The notes below the pieces were generated by a model that was not told the origin of the DNA, did no database searches, and saw only the letters and a program-made list of their open reading frames with translations. Below, one piece after another: positions 46,184-57,574 of a DNA stretch of 64,000 nt (the first letter of the stretch is position 1; every line of letters begins with the position of its first letter). Both the position numbers and the translations under genes were made by a program. The DNA is from Galeopsis tetrahit. Lineage: Eukaryota; Streptophyta; Magnoliopsida; Lamiales; Lamiaceae. Where the stretch lies: contig OY776120.1 in NCBI GenBank assembly GCA_963675135.1, forward strand, positions 23,774,001 to 23,838,000. The letters are read 5' to 3'.

Positions 46184-48236
46184 AGTAATAGGGAGTTTAA
46201 ATTGATGATGTGTCATCTTGTGGTTAATTTGACTTATGTGTCATTTTGTGGTTAATTTGGCTTATGTGTCATAATTTAAGGAGGCTGTTAATTTTAAAAA
46301 GTATGATGTGTAATTAAGTTATTGGTTGAGTAAGATATGATCCATAAACTATTTCAAAATATTATATTTCTATTAACTATTGAATTTTCTTCCTAATTAT
46401 TTATTTATTTAAGATGTTGTGGTTGATATGAAATGTTGAATTTTTTATTATATTAATATTAACTAATTAAATTAATTTTTATTTTATTTACTTAACTTTA
46501 TTGTAGTATTCATTTTATTCTTTAGCTTTGTTTATTTTTAAATGATTTAATGTACTTCTGAGTAAACTAATATCTAAAATGTATTTTTATTGGTGTGTAT
46601 TGAATTTTATTTTATAATTGATTTAATCTTATATCTCAATTAAATTTTTTCTGTAATTATTTTAAATTTATAAGTTTAATGTATTTAAAAAATAAAGCTC
46701 GAAAATATATATGTAAAACTTATTATATAATTTTGTACATATTTATTATATAAATAATTATTTTATAAGATTAACAAATTCGTTATATATACATAATACA
46801 CTACTCCTATAATATAGAATCCCCTTATATACTAATAGGGGGTTTAAATTGATGATGTGTCATCTTGTGGTTAATTTGGCTCATGTGTCATTTTGTGGTT
46901 AATTTGACTTATGTGTCATAATTTAAGGAGGTTGTTAATTTTAAAAAGTATGATGTGTAATTAAGTTATTGGTAGTAAGATATGATCCATAAACTATTTC
47001 AAAATATTACATTCCTATTAACTATTGAATTTTCTTCCTAATTAATTATTTATTTATTTAAGTTGTTGTGGTTGATATGAAATGTTGAAAATTTTATTAT
47101 ATTAATATTGATTAATTAAATTAATTTTTATTTTATTTACTTAACTTTATTGTAGTATTCATTTTATTCTTTAGCTTTATTTATTTTTAAATGATTTAAT
47201 GTACTTTTGAGTAAAATACAATTTTTATTGGTGTGTATTGAATTTTATTTTATAATTACTTTTATCTTATATCTCAGTTAAATTGTTTCTGCAATTATTT
47301 TAAATTTATAAGTTTAATGTATTTGAAAAATAAAGCTCGAAAATATATATGTAAAACTTATTATATAATTTTGTACATATTTATTATATAAATAATTATA
47401 TTATTTTACAAGATTAACAAATTTGTTATATATACATAATACACTACTTCTATAATATAGAATCATCTTATATACTAATAGGGAGTTTAAATTGATGATG
47501 TGTCATCTTGTGGTTAATTTGGCTTAAGCTTATGTGTCATTTTGTGGTTAATTTGACTTATGTGTCATAATTTAAGGAGGTTGTTAATTTTAAAAAGTAT
47601 GATGTGTAATTGCAAATTAAATCACCACCTTTCGAACATTTGCAATCTAATCTAAACCTTAAAATAATTGTAAATAAATCACCAAGTTAAAATATTATTG
47701 CAATTTAGACTTCTTAGAAGTCTACTTTGTCCATAAATCATATCTTATGATATTTGGTTTGATTAAAAAATAATATAGTTTTATTGAGGTGTTGTTATGT
47801 CATTAAAAACTCTAAATTATGTTAGATTCGAACACAATTGAAATTGTCAAAAAGACTAAATTGCAACAATATTTAAATTATGTGATTTATTTGCAATTAT
47901 CTTAAAGTTTAGATTAAATTGCAAATGAGGAAAATATTGTGATTTAATTAGCAATTAACCAAAATATTTATTTATTTAAGGTGTTGTGGTTGATATTGAA
48001 GGGTGACTTACAATTTATTAAGAGTTGTTTTATTATTATTTAAAAACTTTTTTTTCGAAATTTTATAATTTTTTTAAAAGTTTTTTCATATTTATTAAAT
48101 ATTAAAAATTAAACGTCTCATTTCGTCTGTTTCTCACACATTTTATTTGGAATTTATTTTATAAAATTATTTAATTATTTATAATATAAATATTTATTTT
48201 ATTAACTTTCCGCGTAATACGCCGGTGCTAATCTAG
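46184..48236 (+). mobile_element. tandem array of Helitron 5' segments with a single 3' end
   Basis: Three head-to-tail copies of a segment beginning TATACTAATAGGGAGTTTAA, anchored at 46191, 46838 and 47481 (spacings 647 and 643). The third can be read as a Helitron from A|TCTTATATACTAATAGGG (47466) to CTAG|T at 48233-48236, with a GCGT-AAT-ACGC hairpin at 48212-48222 shortly before the end, as Helitrons require. Copies 1 and 2 have no such 3' end. No Rep/helicase gene. The third copy differs in the middle (47612-47975). Confidence 0.65.
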
Positions 48237-48329
48237 TATTGTTAATAAATGTGAGATCCACATTTTCACAAATTTAAGGTCCCAATATTTTTACTAATAT
48301 TGATATTTTATTGTTTTACAAAAAGGTTT

Positions 48330-49262
48330 AGTCTTATATAGAGTGTACACTCGAGTTCTATTTACATTTTTTTTTTCGTTTTTTTCCATTTTTATTTCCT
48401 TTATTTTCGGCTTTTTTATAATTTTTTTCTATTTTTAGCTGTAATTTTCTTTTCCTTTTTTTTCAGTTGTTTATTATTATTATTTTTTTCGGACTGTTAT
48501 CTAGTTTTTATTAATTAGAAAAATTATAATTAAAAAAATAGATTGAGTTTCTTTTATATAATAAAATAAAATAAAAGTGTGGAGGGAATAAGGTTTGCCG
48601 TCAGTATTTCTTAAAAGTGTAACACAATATTAATATTAATAAGAAGTGTAACTCAATATAACTAAAAAGTGTAACACAATATTACTAAAAAATGCATCAC
48701 TATATCACTAAAAAGTATAAGTTAATATAACTAAAAAGTGCAACACAATATTACTAAAAAGTGTAAGTCAATGTAACTAAAAAGTGCAACACAATATTAC
48801 TAAAAAGTGTAAGTCAATATTATTGAAAAGTGCAACACAATATTATAAAAAAGTGCAAGTCATTATAACTGAAAAGTACAATACATTATTACTAAAAAGT
48901 GTAAGTGCATATAACTGAAAAGTGCAACACAATATTTTACTAAAAAATATAAGTCATTATAAATAAAAATATTATTGTAAAATGTAGGACACTACAATAG
49001 AAAGGTGCAACACCATTTACCAAAAAATGTAAGTCACATAACTGAAAAATATAACACAATATTACTAAAAAGTGTAAATTACTATAAATAAAAATATTAT
49101 TATACAGTGTAACAATTGAGATGTGCAACACCATTTTACCAAAAAGTGTAAGTCATTGAAAAGTATAAGTCACTACAACTAAAAAGTACAACATAAAAAA
49201 AAAGTTAAAAAGTCAATGGTCAACTCAGGTGTACATTGTGCACTCCGGTACACACAACACAA
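48330..49262. mobile_element. expanded MITE with internal AGTGCAACACAATATTACTAAAA array
   Basis: Ends resemble the MITE at 40390-40600 (GTGTACACTCGAGTTC at the left, TGTACATTGTGCACTCCGG at the right). The centre (about 48605-49200) consists of about 20 diverged units of AAAAGTGCAACACAATATTA / AAAAGTGTAAGTCAATATAA. Non-coding. Confidence 0.55.
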
Positions 49263-49274
49263 GATTAACTCTTA

Positions 49275-49715
49275 GGGGATGTTTCTTTTTGGTTTTAAAA
49301 ACCAGGTTTTGGATTTCAAGATCCAAAACCCGTTTTACTTCGGGATTTAAAAACCGGTTTTCAAAATCCACTCAAAACCACCCTTATCAAACATATTGAT
49401 TTGACATAAAGTTATATCTATATAATATTACTCCAATCATTATATTCTTTTTCAACAATAATATAATAATACTATAATAATATAATAATACAATAATATA
49501 ATACATTTAATCAACTAATCATTATAATCTCACCAAACAATAATATAATAATACAAACTCATTCAATCTTACAACTTGATTTGACATAAAGTTAAATCCT
49601 TCACTATTCCAAAACCCAAAAGAAACACCCATATTACTATTCATCGGGATTTCAAAAACCAGGATTTCAAAAATCTGGTTTTTAAAATCACCCAAAGCCC
49701 AAAAGAAACATCCCC
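49275..49715. mobile_element. Tourist-like MITE (PIF/Harbinger)
   Basis: GGGGATGTTTCTTTTTGG at the left, its inverse CCAAAAGAAACATCCCC at the right, TTA on both sides (49272-49274 and 49716-49718). 441 bases. Internal AAAACCAGG(T/A)TTT words repeat the subterminal sequence. Confidence 0.9.
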
Positions 49716-50160
49716 TTACAAAAATAGTGTTGATTGCCGGTTTGTGGGGACCAAATGACCAATTACATTGGTTGAAGTTTGATTCCCACTCAACCAACTA
49801 TTAAACAAACATGTAATAAATAATTGAATATGTAAATAATACTCCCGCCGCCCTACTGTAATTGACACATTTTTTTTCATGTTAAAGCAGTTCAATAGAA
49901 AAGGAAAAAACATTGTTAATTGAATTATGTTAATTGAATTATTGATTCAGGTGGAATTTGTATATTTTTATGACACATTTTGAGTTAAATTTTCCTAGGA
50001 TAGAGAGAAATGTAATGTTTTGTGTATTTTGTAGGCAAAACACCCACCTAATTTTTATTGAAGTCAACGAAGGAAGAAATTGAGATTGAGAGCACAACGA
50101 AAAAATAGTGGGTGGAAATTATTTGGGCCAACAATTAAATTGTGTGGCCCATTTAATTAA
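49716..50160. other. spacer with a Stowaway-like fragment
   Basis: ACTCCCGCCGCCCTACTGTA at about 49841 looks like one degenerate Stowaway end without a partner. No gene. Confidence 0.4.
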
Positions 50161-51389
50161 GGGCGCGGTTATACACACACACCAACTTATTGAGTACACC
50201 CACCAGACAAATTTTTCAACTTAAATGACATGTAAAATGTCATTTATACCCTTTCTGTAAAAAATTTAAAAAACACGAAGATGAGTACACCCACCCCATT
50301 TTATCGTCCCCACCAGGATGCCACCACCACCATCTCTGTGCCAAAATCAACCCCGTTATCACCATTCACCAACATACTATTTTGACATGAAAAAAAAAAA
50401 CTCAAGCAACAACAGTTTGATTAAAAAAAATTTAACAAAACAAAGTTAACATGTCCGAAATTTTTTAGTGAACAAAAGCAATATGTTCAAAAAAGATACC
50501 AAAACAACTTAAATTTGTACGAAAAAAAAATTCGAACAAATGTTCGAAATATTTTCCAAAACAAACACAAAATGTTCGAAAAAAATTTCAAAACAAACAC
50601 AAAATGTTCGAAAATTTTTCCAAAACAAAAACAAAATGTTCGAAAATTTTTCAAAAAAAAATCCAACATTTTGTTCGAAATATATCCCAAAACAAACACA
50701 AGTTTTTCCAAAACAAACACAAAATGTTCGAAATTTTTTCCAAAACAAAGGCAATATGTTCGATTTTTTTTCCAAAACCCTAATTTTCCTAAAATTTTAA
50801 AAAATCCTAATCTTACCTGAAACGAGCGGCGGCAAGGGGAGAAAGATATTCTTTGCAGGTGGGCGGCGGCGACAGCCCTCGAACGGTGTCGGTCGCCGTC
50901 TTCTTGAAACAGGGAGGAGGAGCGAACGAGGGAGGAGGGGCGAACGGTCGCCCGCCGCTTGGCTTCTTCTTCAACGTCGCGGCCGCGTCGCTTGGAGAAG
51001 GGGCGACGGCGGCCGCGTCCTTCTTTAAGGCGGCGACGGCGCGGGAGGGAATCGGGGGACGGCCGCGTCCTTCTTTAAGGCGGCTACCGGCGTGCTTGGC
51101 TTGGGAGGCGAAGAGGCGGCGGCGCTGTAGACGCAGGAAGAGGGCGGCGGCGCTGCAGACGCAGGAAGAGGACGGCGGCGCCGCTTGGGCGTGGAAAGGT
51201 CGTGGGGCTGCTTGGGAGGGAAGGGGAAGGGAAGGGGGTGGGTGTAAAATGATGCAGAAATGTTTTAATTAGGGTTTAGAGAGGGAGGGGTATTTTAGAG
51301 TTTTACACGTGGGTGTCCTCATCCGAACTGTGTGTGTCCTCATCGCGTGGGTGTCCTCAATAGGTCGGTGGGTGTCTATAACCGCGCCC
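50161..51389. mobile_element. Mutator-like element, non-autonomous, Pack-MULE candidate
   Basis: The ends are GGGCGCGGTTATACACACAC and, inverted, GGGCGCGGTTATAGACACCC. Target duplication TTTAATTAA is perfect at 50152-50160 and 51390-51398, the 9 bases expected of Mutator. Inside, 50537-50780 is an AT-rich array of about 32-base AATGTTCGAAA...CCAAAACAAACAC units, and 50820-51250 is strikingly GC-rich (an open frame at 50853-51272 is low-complexity Gly/Ala/Arg). GC-rich inserts in MULEs are often captured gene pieces. I cannot name a parent gene. No transposase. Confidence 0.85.
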
Positions 51390-51648
51390 TTTAATTAATT
51401 ATCTGCGGCCCATTTTCAGCAACAGCCCATTTGTGATTAATTGAGGCCTACTTCTTTTACTTAAGGGAGCAGCCATTTATTTAATAGGAGGCATGGGCCT
51501 TAGTCCCATTGAATTAATCGGGGAGTGTTGCATATATTTCGGCCAACAGAAAAGAACCGAAAGCGAATTGGGGAGCAGCTGCACGCGAATTCACACACAC
51601 TCACACCTATTAGAAGGTGTTTCTTAGATACGCATGATGAATGAAATA

Positions 51649-51909
51649 CTCCCTCCGTCCCACAAAGATAGCCACATATTCCTTTTTTGGATGTCCCAAA
51701 TTATAGCCACATTTCCTCTTTTACTTTAGCATTAAATGTTTTATTGTCAATTTTACCCCCAATTTATAAGAGTAATTAATGCTTACAGATTTTGAAGTAT
51801 TAGATTTTAAGGGCAAATTTGGCACATTAACTCAATTTGACTGCATTTATTGATTTTTCTTAATCTGTGTGCAAAGTCAAATGTGGCTATCTTTGTGGGA
51901 CAGAGGGAG
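51649..51909. mobile_element. Stowaway MITE
   Basis: CTCCCTCCGTCCCACAAAGA at the left and its inverse ending GGGACAGAGGGAG at the right, TA on each side. 261 bases. The arms pair for about 30 bases (AGATAGCCACAT). Confidence 0.9.
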
Positions 51910-51911
51910 TA

Positions 51912-52920
51912 TATATTATATAAATCTCAATATGGAAATAAAATAATTCATAACACTCAGCCATGTCTTCTCATCTAAAAGACATCGCAAAATCATTCAT
52001 AAATAATCAAATGCGTAAAACATTATGTGTGTATAAGAGATCGAGACTATCCCACATGCACTCAAAAATATTTACGAGAGTGTGGGTTGATGAAAAAGAT
52101 TTATAAGAGAGCGTATGCCATAGTATTTATAATTGTACTAATATTTATGAATTATTAATTTAGAGTTTTAATGGAACCTAATATTTATAAAGGAATTTTT
52201 CGAAAAATTATTATTTTATTATCTTATCGAATTTGATGATTTTTTTACAAAGGCCCAAGTCAGGACCGGAAGATTTTATTGTTTTAGAGAGTTTATTAAT
52301 TTATAGAGTATTAATTTATAGAGGTTTTACTGTATTATTATGATCTCAAGAGAGGATTAATTATTGGGAGGGAATTGAATGATTATTTGGGCTAATTTAG
52401 GCAATACAATATTTGTGAGGTAGAAATACGAACTTATATTGTGTTTTCCTTAGAATTAATTAGATTGAGAGATTAATTAATTATTCTTTAGTGATCAACC
52501 CTATAAAGACAAACTTAATTGCCATTTGAAGAGGAAAATTTATTTTTAGTCCTATAAGTTTGATACATTCCAAAATAAATTCTTGAAGTTTTAACTTTAC
52601 AAAATACGTCCTTTACCTTTCAATTTGTGTCCTTTTTACATCAATTTTTATCTTTTATGTTTTGTAGGAATTAAAATTAGTAAAGTTAGTGCCACATATA
52701 TTTAAAAAAGCCACATCATCATGCCACATCACATTATATTAAAAAAAATAGAGCTAATAACACCCCAAAATATTCTATACACACCCCATAATTTTAAATA
52801 CAAAAATAAATGTATACTCAGTATAAAATAACTAAGTAACTCTTACATAAATAAAGAGTAAAATAATTTAAAAAAATAACATGAAAAATCTGAAAAAAAT
52901 TTTGAACATTCTAAAATATT
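51912..52920. other. AT-rich spacer
   Basis: No gene seen. A segment at about 52540-52700 (CCTATAAGTTTGATACATTCC...) recurs inverted at about 53395-53530, so repeat copy 2 lies inside a larger imperfect inverted repeat. Confidence 0.5.
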
Positions 52921-53358
52921 CACCAAAAATTTAATACTACTTGTCAAAACATTCTAAAATATTCACCAAAAAATAAAGTCTCCAGAATATTTTTGAACAT
53001 GTAGTAATACACTTTTGACCTTGTAGTGATAAAATTTTGGTCTTGTAGTAACATTGTTTTAGTCATGTAGTAGCCGAATAAGTCAAAATTATTTTAGTAA
53101 TTTTGCCCCAAAAAAATAAGTGTCCAGAATATTTTTAAACTTATAGACTTATAGTAATACACTTTTGACCTTGTAGTGACAAAATTTAGTTCTTGTAGTA
53201 ATATAGTTTTGGTCATGTAGTAAAATAATAGTATATTAGAGTGAAAATAAATATTTTAATTAAGGTTGACCCGCTTTGACCCGTGTTGACCCGCGTTGAC
53301 CCACGGATTTTGACCTAATTTACCTTAATTAGTCATATTGCATATAAGTTTTTGCCAT
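52921..53358 (-). repeat. dispersed repeat, copy 2 (inverted relative to copy 1)
   Basis: Reverse complement of 45519-45955 with few differences, including the GTTGACCCGCGTTGACCCAC block and the TTTTGGTCTTGTAGT units. Flanked by sequence that pairs (52540-52700 with 53395-53530), so the copy appears to sit in, or be part of, a larger TIR-bearing element. Confidence 0.7.
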
Positions 53359-53676
53359 GTGGTTTTTTAATATATGTGGCACCAACTTTACCAATTTTAA
53401 TTTCTACAAAACATAAAGGATAAAAATTGATGTAAAAAAAGGACAAAAATTGAAAGGTAAATGACGTATTTTGTAAAATTGAAACTTAAATGATTTATTT
53501 TGGAATTTGTCAAACTTATAGGACTAAAAATAAAATTTCCTCCCATTTGAATGAGTCATTATTCATAAATGGATTTCTAAATATTGCATATGCCTTGAAA
53601 CCACATTTTTCCTTGATTATTTTTATTATTTTCTTTTCATTAGCTTGTTATTGATTTGGATTTGGGCTAGTTTTAC

Positions 53677-55290
53677 TTTTTTTTTTTTAGATCAACAAAA
53701 GGATCCATTCATTCAAACAGAAGCAGGCCGAGGCCCTACATCATCAGAAACAAGTGCAGTACACAGAGGGGGAACACAAGCTATCCAAAAAAATTCATGT
53801 CCTACCTGAGTACAAAAATGAGCCAAGTAATCAGCTACTCTATTAGCATTACGTTTAACAAAGTTGAAGCTCAAAGATTGGGTCCGAGTGGCAAGCTCGC
53901 GGATATCCCCGATAATCGTTCTCGTGTATGGATCAACCTCGCTATCCCGCTGCAGGCCATGTATCAGATTATGGGAATCCGATTCAAGTGTGATATTATG
54001 GAGGCCCTTACAGATTGCGAACTGGAGGCCAAGACGCATCGCCAAAGCCTCAATAAGGGTGCTGCTACCTGCTCCCTTTATCCTTTTAGAGTCTGCCTAG
54101 AGGATGTCTCCATTGTGATCGCGGATGACGAAGCCCAATCCAACCGAACCATCTGGAAACGACGCGGCATCCGAGTTAATCTTGAGTGTTCCTTCCTTGG
54201 GGCTGGTCCAATGCAGTAACATGGCGTCATGCTCAGCAGGGGTATGATTCCTCTGCAGATCCGCGTAAATGGAGGAGGCAAGGGATAGAGCTCGGTTGAT
54301 GGTCAGGTGGGGGTCTTGAAGCTTTCTTTCGAAGAAGAGTTTATTTCTTGCTTTCCAAATATTCCATGCAACAAGAGCGAAAATATTACCCCCCCCTCCA
54401 TCGAGAGAGAGTTTAGAATGTACCAGCATGTCATCTTGAAATCCGTAAGGATATGGGCATTCGGGGATAGGTGGATCGGGCTAAGGCCCCAAGTATGGAT
54501 CGCCATCGGGCATCGGAGGAGGACGTGGGAGGTTGTTTCTCGTTCCAGTCCACAGGACAAGCAAATTGGATCGGACAAAATGCCTCTCTGAGACAGGGCC
54601 GATTGTGTTGGGAGTGAGTCATGACAGGCCCTCCACAGGAAGTGGGCAACTTTCGGCGGCACGTTACACTTCCACAACTTCTTCCATTCTGGGGCATTTC
54701 TACTTGGAGAGGCGAGGTTGGTTCCGCAATTTGAGAATTTTTGTACAGCCAAAGCATATGCCGTTTTAACCGAGAAGCGACCATTCTTGCTTGGCGCCCA
54801 AATAATCTTATCAGGAGGGCGGCGAGAGCTGAGTGGTATTCCAAGAATTTTTTCAACAATTTCTGGTTCAAAGTGAGAAGACAGCTTCTGGACATTCCAA
54901 CTTGGGCTATGATCCTCAATGAAATCGGCTATTGTGAGGTCCAACTCAGTATCAACCGTCTGAATAGGGGTGATGATGCCCCCCCCCCTCGATCCACTTA
55001 TCCCAGAAGCAACTGATAGATTTTCCATCACCAGCTCTCCACGCTGCCCCTTCCAAGGCAAGGGTACGGGCACTGATAATACTCCTCCAAACGAAACTAG
55101 GTTGATATCCCACAGTTGCAGTTCCAATGTTGCCTCTCGGGTAGTATCGAGCCTTGAAAATTTGAGCCACCAAGGACTCCTCATTCAACGAAAGTCTCCA
55201 ATATTGTTTTGCAACCATGGTGAGATTAAAATAATACATCTCTCTCCCGAAACCCAAGGCCTCTCTCGGCCTTCACTTTGCTTTCTTAGT
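53677..55290 (-). mobile_element. 5'-truncated LINE retrotransposon with poly(A) tail
   Basis: Minus-strand element ending in a run of 12 A at 53688-53677. It retains only the C-terminal part of the plant L1-type ORF2 and no RT catalytic core, as expected from incomplete reverse transcription. The 5' limit is approximate and no target duplication was established. Confidence 0.8.
53713..55260 (-). pseudogene. LINE ORF2 C-terminus: zf-RVT and RNase H domains, frameshifted
   Basis: From 55260 leftward: post-RT segment (MVAKQYWRLSLNEESLVAQI), FKARYYP, WDKWIEGG, then PPDKIIWAPSKNGRFSVKTA, the zf-RVT block KCNVPPKVAHFLWRACHDSL with CLSCGLERETTSHVLLRCP, WNIWKARNKLFFE, and an RNase H domain (LKINSDAA, LESDSHNLIHGL, NRVADYLAH) whose acidic catalytic residues are visible. 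Two frameshifts fall exactly at C runs (54979-54988 and 54389-54396), and a stop lies at about 54097. Otherwise the coding text is well preserved, so the insertion is not very old. Confidence 0.85.
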
Positions 55291-56476
55291 GACATTTATA
55301 GATAGCATTATGATTAGTCTTAGTTTTTAAACCTTCCTTACAAATCAATCGTGTCTAGATAGAATCATGCCAACACATATCACTTTTACATTAACCCTTC
55401 CCTGTGGGATCGACCTCGTACTTACTTCGCTACAATATACACCGTATACTTGCGGTCGTGTATTTTAGAGTTTTGAAATACGTGAATCAATCATGCATCG
55501 GATTATCAAGCCAGTTGAGTCTAGAGTCACAAAAAATATGAATGAGCTCCTCCTCCAAAAACAATACTCCCTCCTGAGTCCTGCCCCGAGATCTTAAACT
55601 AAAAGTTTGGCACTTTGGATAAATAGTAATGTATGTTTTTATTTTGAAACGAAGTAACATTACGATTTTAAAATTCAAAATCTTAATACTCACTTCGTCT
55701 CAAATCAATTTTCACACTTTTATTTTTTATTTGATTCATGTTAATTTTCACACTTCAAATAATGAAATTTCTCACAACTCTTATTCTCAAAATTCTCATT
55801 TATTTACATGTTATTATCTTTTCTTACCCAGTACTCTTACTTAATCACTTAAAAAAAAAAATCAATACTCTTACCAATATGTAGTATTGTATAAATTTAT
55901 TTTAAATTATTATTATTGAGTGTTGTTAAAAATATATTATTATTATTAATTATTGTTAAAATAAAATATATTATTTTTATTATTAATTTTTTAATAATTA
56001 TCATTAGTAGAAGAGTTATAATTAAATATTGTTATTATTAATTATTAAATTTTTATTATTTATTAAAATTTTGATTTCTTAATTAAACTCATGGGATGTA
56101 AATGAATCACAATTTTTTATTTTTTAGAATCACTATTTTATTATAAAAAAATAGTGATTCTATTACATAAATTATACCAATCACAAAATTTGAAATAAAT
56201 CCATGAATGATGATTTCATTTATGAGGATATTGCACCATACCAATCATACCTTTATTTTTTTTTTAATTTTCAAGTTCAAATTAATGTCACACATTTTAC
56301 CATTTTTTAAAATTCTTTACTTAATGATTAATACTTAAATTAAATATCACTACTTTATTTATAATAAAAATAATTTTTATTATTTTTAGAATTGAAAAGG
56401 TTTTCCTTTTAATATCCTCACTTTTTATCTCTCGTAAATCGTAATAAACAATTCAAAAGTTATGGGTGCTCGATTA
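55291..56476. other. spacer with gypsy-LTR-like scrap, then AT-rich DNA
   Basis: 55395-55460 (CCTGTGGGATCGACCTCGTA...CTTGCGGTCGTG) resembles text near the ends of some Ty3/gypsy LTRs; too short to classify. At about 55690-55770 a TACTCACTTCGTCTCAAATC stretch looks like one Stowaway-like end. The rest is AT-rich, with no gene. Confidence 0.4.
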
Positions 56477-57568
56477 AGAGGGGTGTATTCAATTGGGATT
56501 CTGTTGGATTTTTTTGGACTTTAAAAAGTCAGTGGATTTAGAAAATTCATAGACTCTATGCAGAGTTTGACTGACTTTTTTATTGATTTATATGGATTTT
56601 TATAGATTTATCAGGATTCTGAAATACACATTTTTTTATTGATTTATATGTATTTTCATAAACTACGTCCCTAAAACTAGTTCAAAAAAAAATATATTAT
56701 TCATCGTTATTATTCTCATCTTCATTTCCATCACGTTTATACCTCTGCCTCATTTTCCACATAACATTAACAATACTAGTGTATTAGCTTCAGTTCTTTG
56801 TGAGATGTGGTGAATTTTGATCTTCTTTATATTCTACTGAAAATTCATCAGAGCGACATTATTTTCGAAGAAAGTTATCTTTATATTCGACTGGAAGCGA
56901 CATTCTTTCCGAAGAAAGTTATCTTTATATTCGACTAGAAATTCATCAAAGCGACATTCTTTCCGAAGAAAGTTATGTAATCCAGCACAAGCCAATACTA
57001 AAAATTCCTTGACCATCAAAATTTTTTAGATGATATAGAACACCACGAGGAATTGACGTCGATTAGATATTATTGTTAACCTAATGGTGTCCGATATACT
57101 ATAATTTTTAAAGAAAGAACATAATTTTAAAATACAGAGATGTAATCTTTTTCACGAAAAAACATAATTTTAAAATACAGAGATGTAATATTTTTCACAA
57201 TAATAATGGTGGTGAAGAATTTGTGATGCTTATCGAAGAACATTTGTTAACAAAGTTTTTTTTTTCTTCTCTTTCAAGTCTTCTAAGAGAATCCGTTGAA
57301 ATCTCTGCTCTTTAGAAGAGATTTTGAATAGTGAAATTTATTTATATTTTTGAAAGAGAATCCAACGAAATCCATAGAGTATTAAAATCCATAGATTGTT
57401 GAATACCTAAAAATTTCTAAAGACTTTTTAAAATCCGTATTGAATACCTCAAAATTTTGAAAGACTTTTTAAAATTCGGATTGAATACCCCAGATTTTAA
57501 AAGTTCAAAAAAATCCAACAGAATCTTCAATTTTTTTTGGATTCTACTGGTATCCCACCCCTGTCTCT
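56477..57568 (-). mobile_element. PIF/Harbinger element, internally deleted
   Basis: Left end AGAGGGGTGTATTCAATTGG, right end (inverted) AGAGACAGGGGTGGGATACC, an imperfect TIR with a 4-base insertion. TTA at 56474-56476 and 57569-57571 fits Harbinger target choice. Subterminal pairing is long (GATTCTGTTGGATTTTTTTG with its inverse at about 57505-57530). The interior holds a scrap of DDE transposase. Confidence 0.75.
56834..57019 (-). pseudogene. Harbinger transposase (DDE_Tnp_4) C-terminal scrap with internal triplication
   Basis: Reads KEFLVLACAGLHNFLRKECR, matching the conserved LAC..LHNFLR end of HARBI1/PIF transposases. The segment then repeats: NFLRKECRF recurs and a third, frameshifted copy follows. 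The underlying DNA unit is GCGACATTCTTTCCGAAGAA plus about 23 bases, at 56853, 56896 and 56951. The catalytic domain is gone. Confidence 0.7.
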
Positions 57569-57574
57569 TTAGTT

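Noticed and set aside
50853..51272. A 139-codon ORF in the MULE as a real protein
   Set aside because: Low-complexity Gly/Ala/Arg text typical of any frame in GC-rich DNA. Kept only as possible captured sequence.
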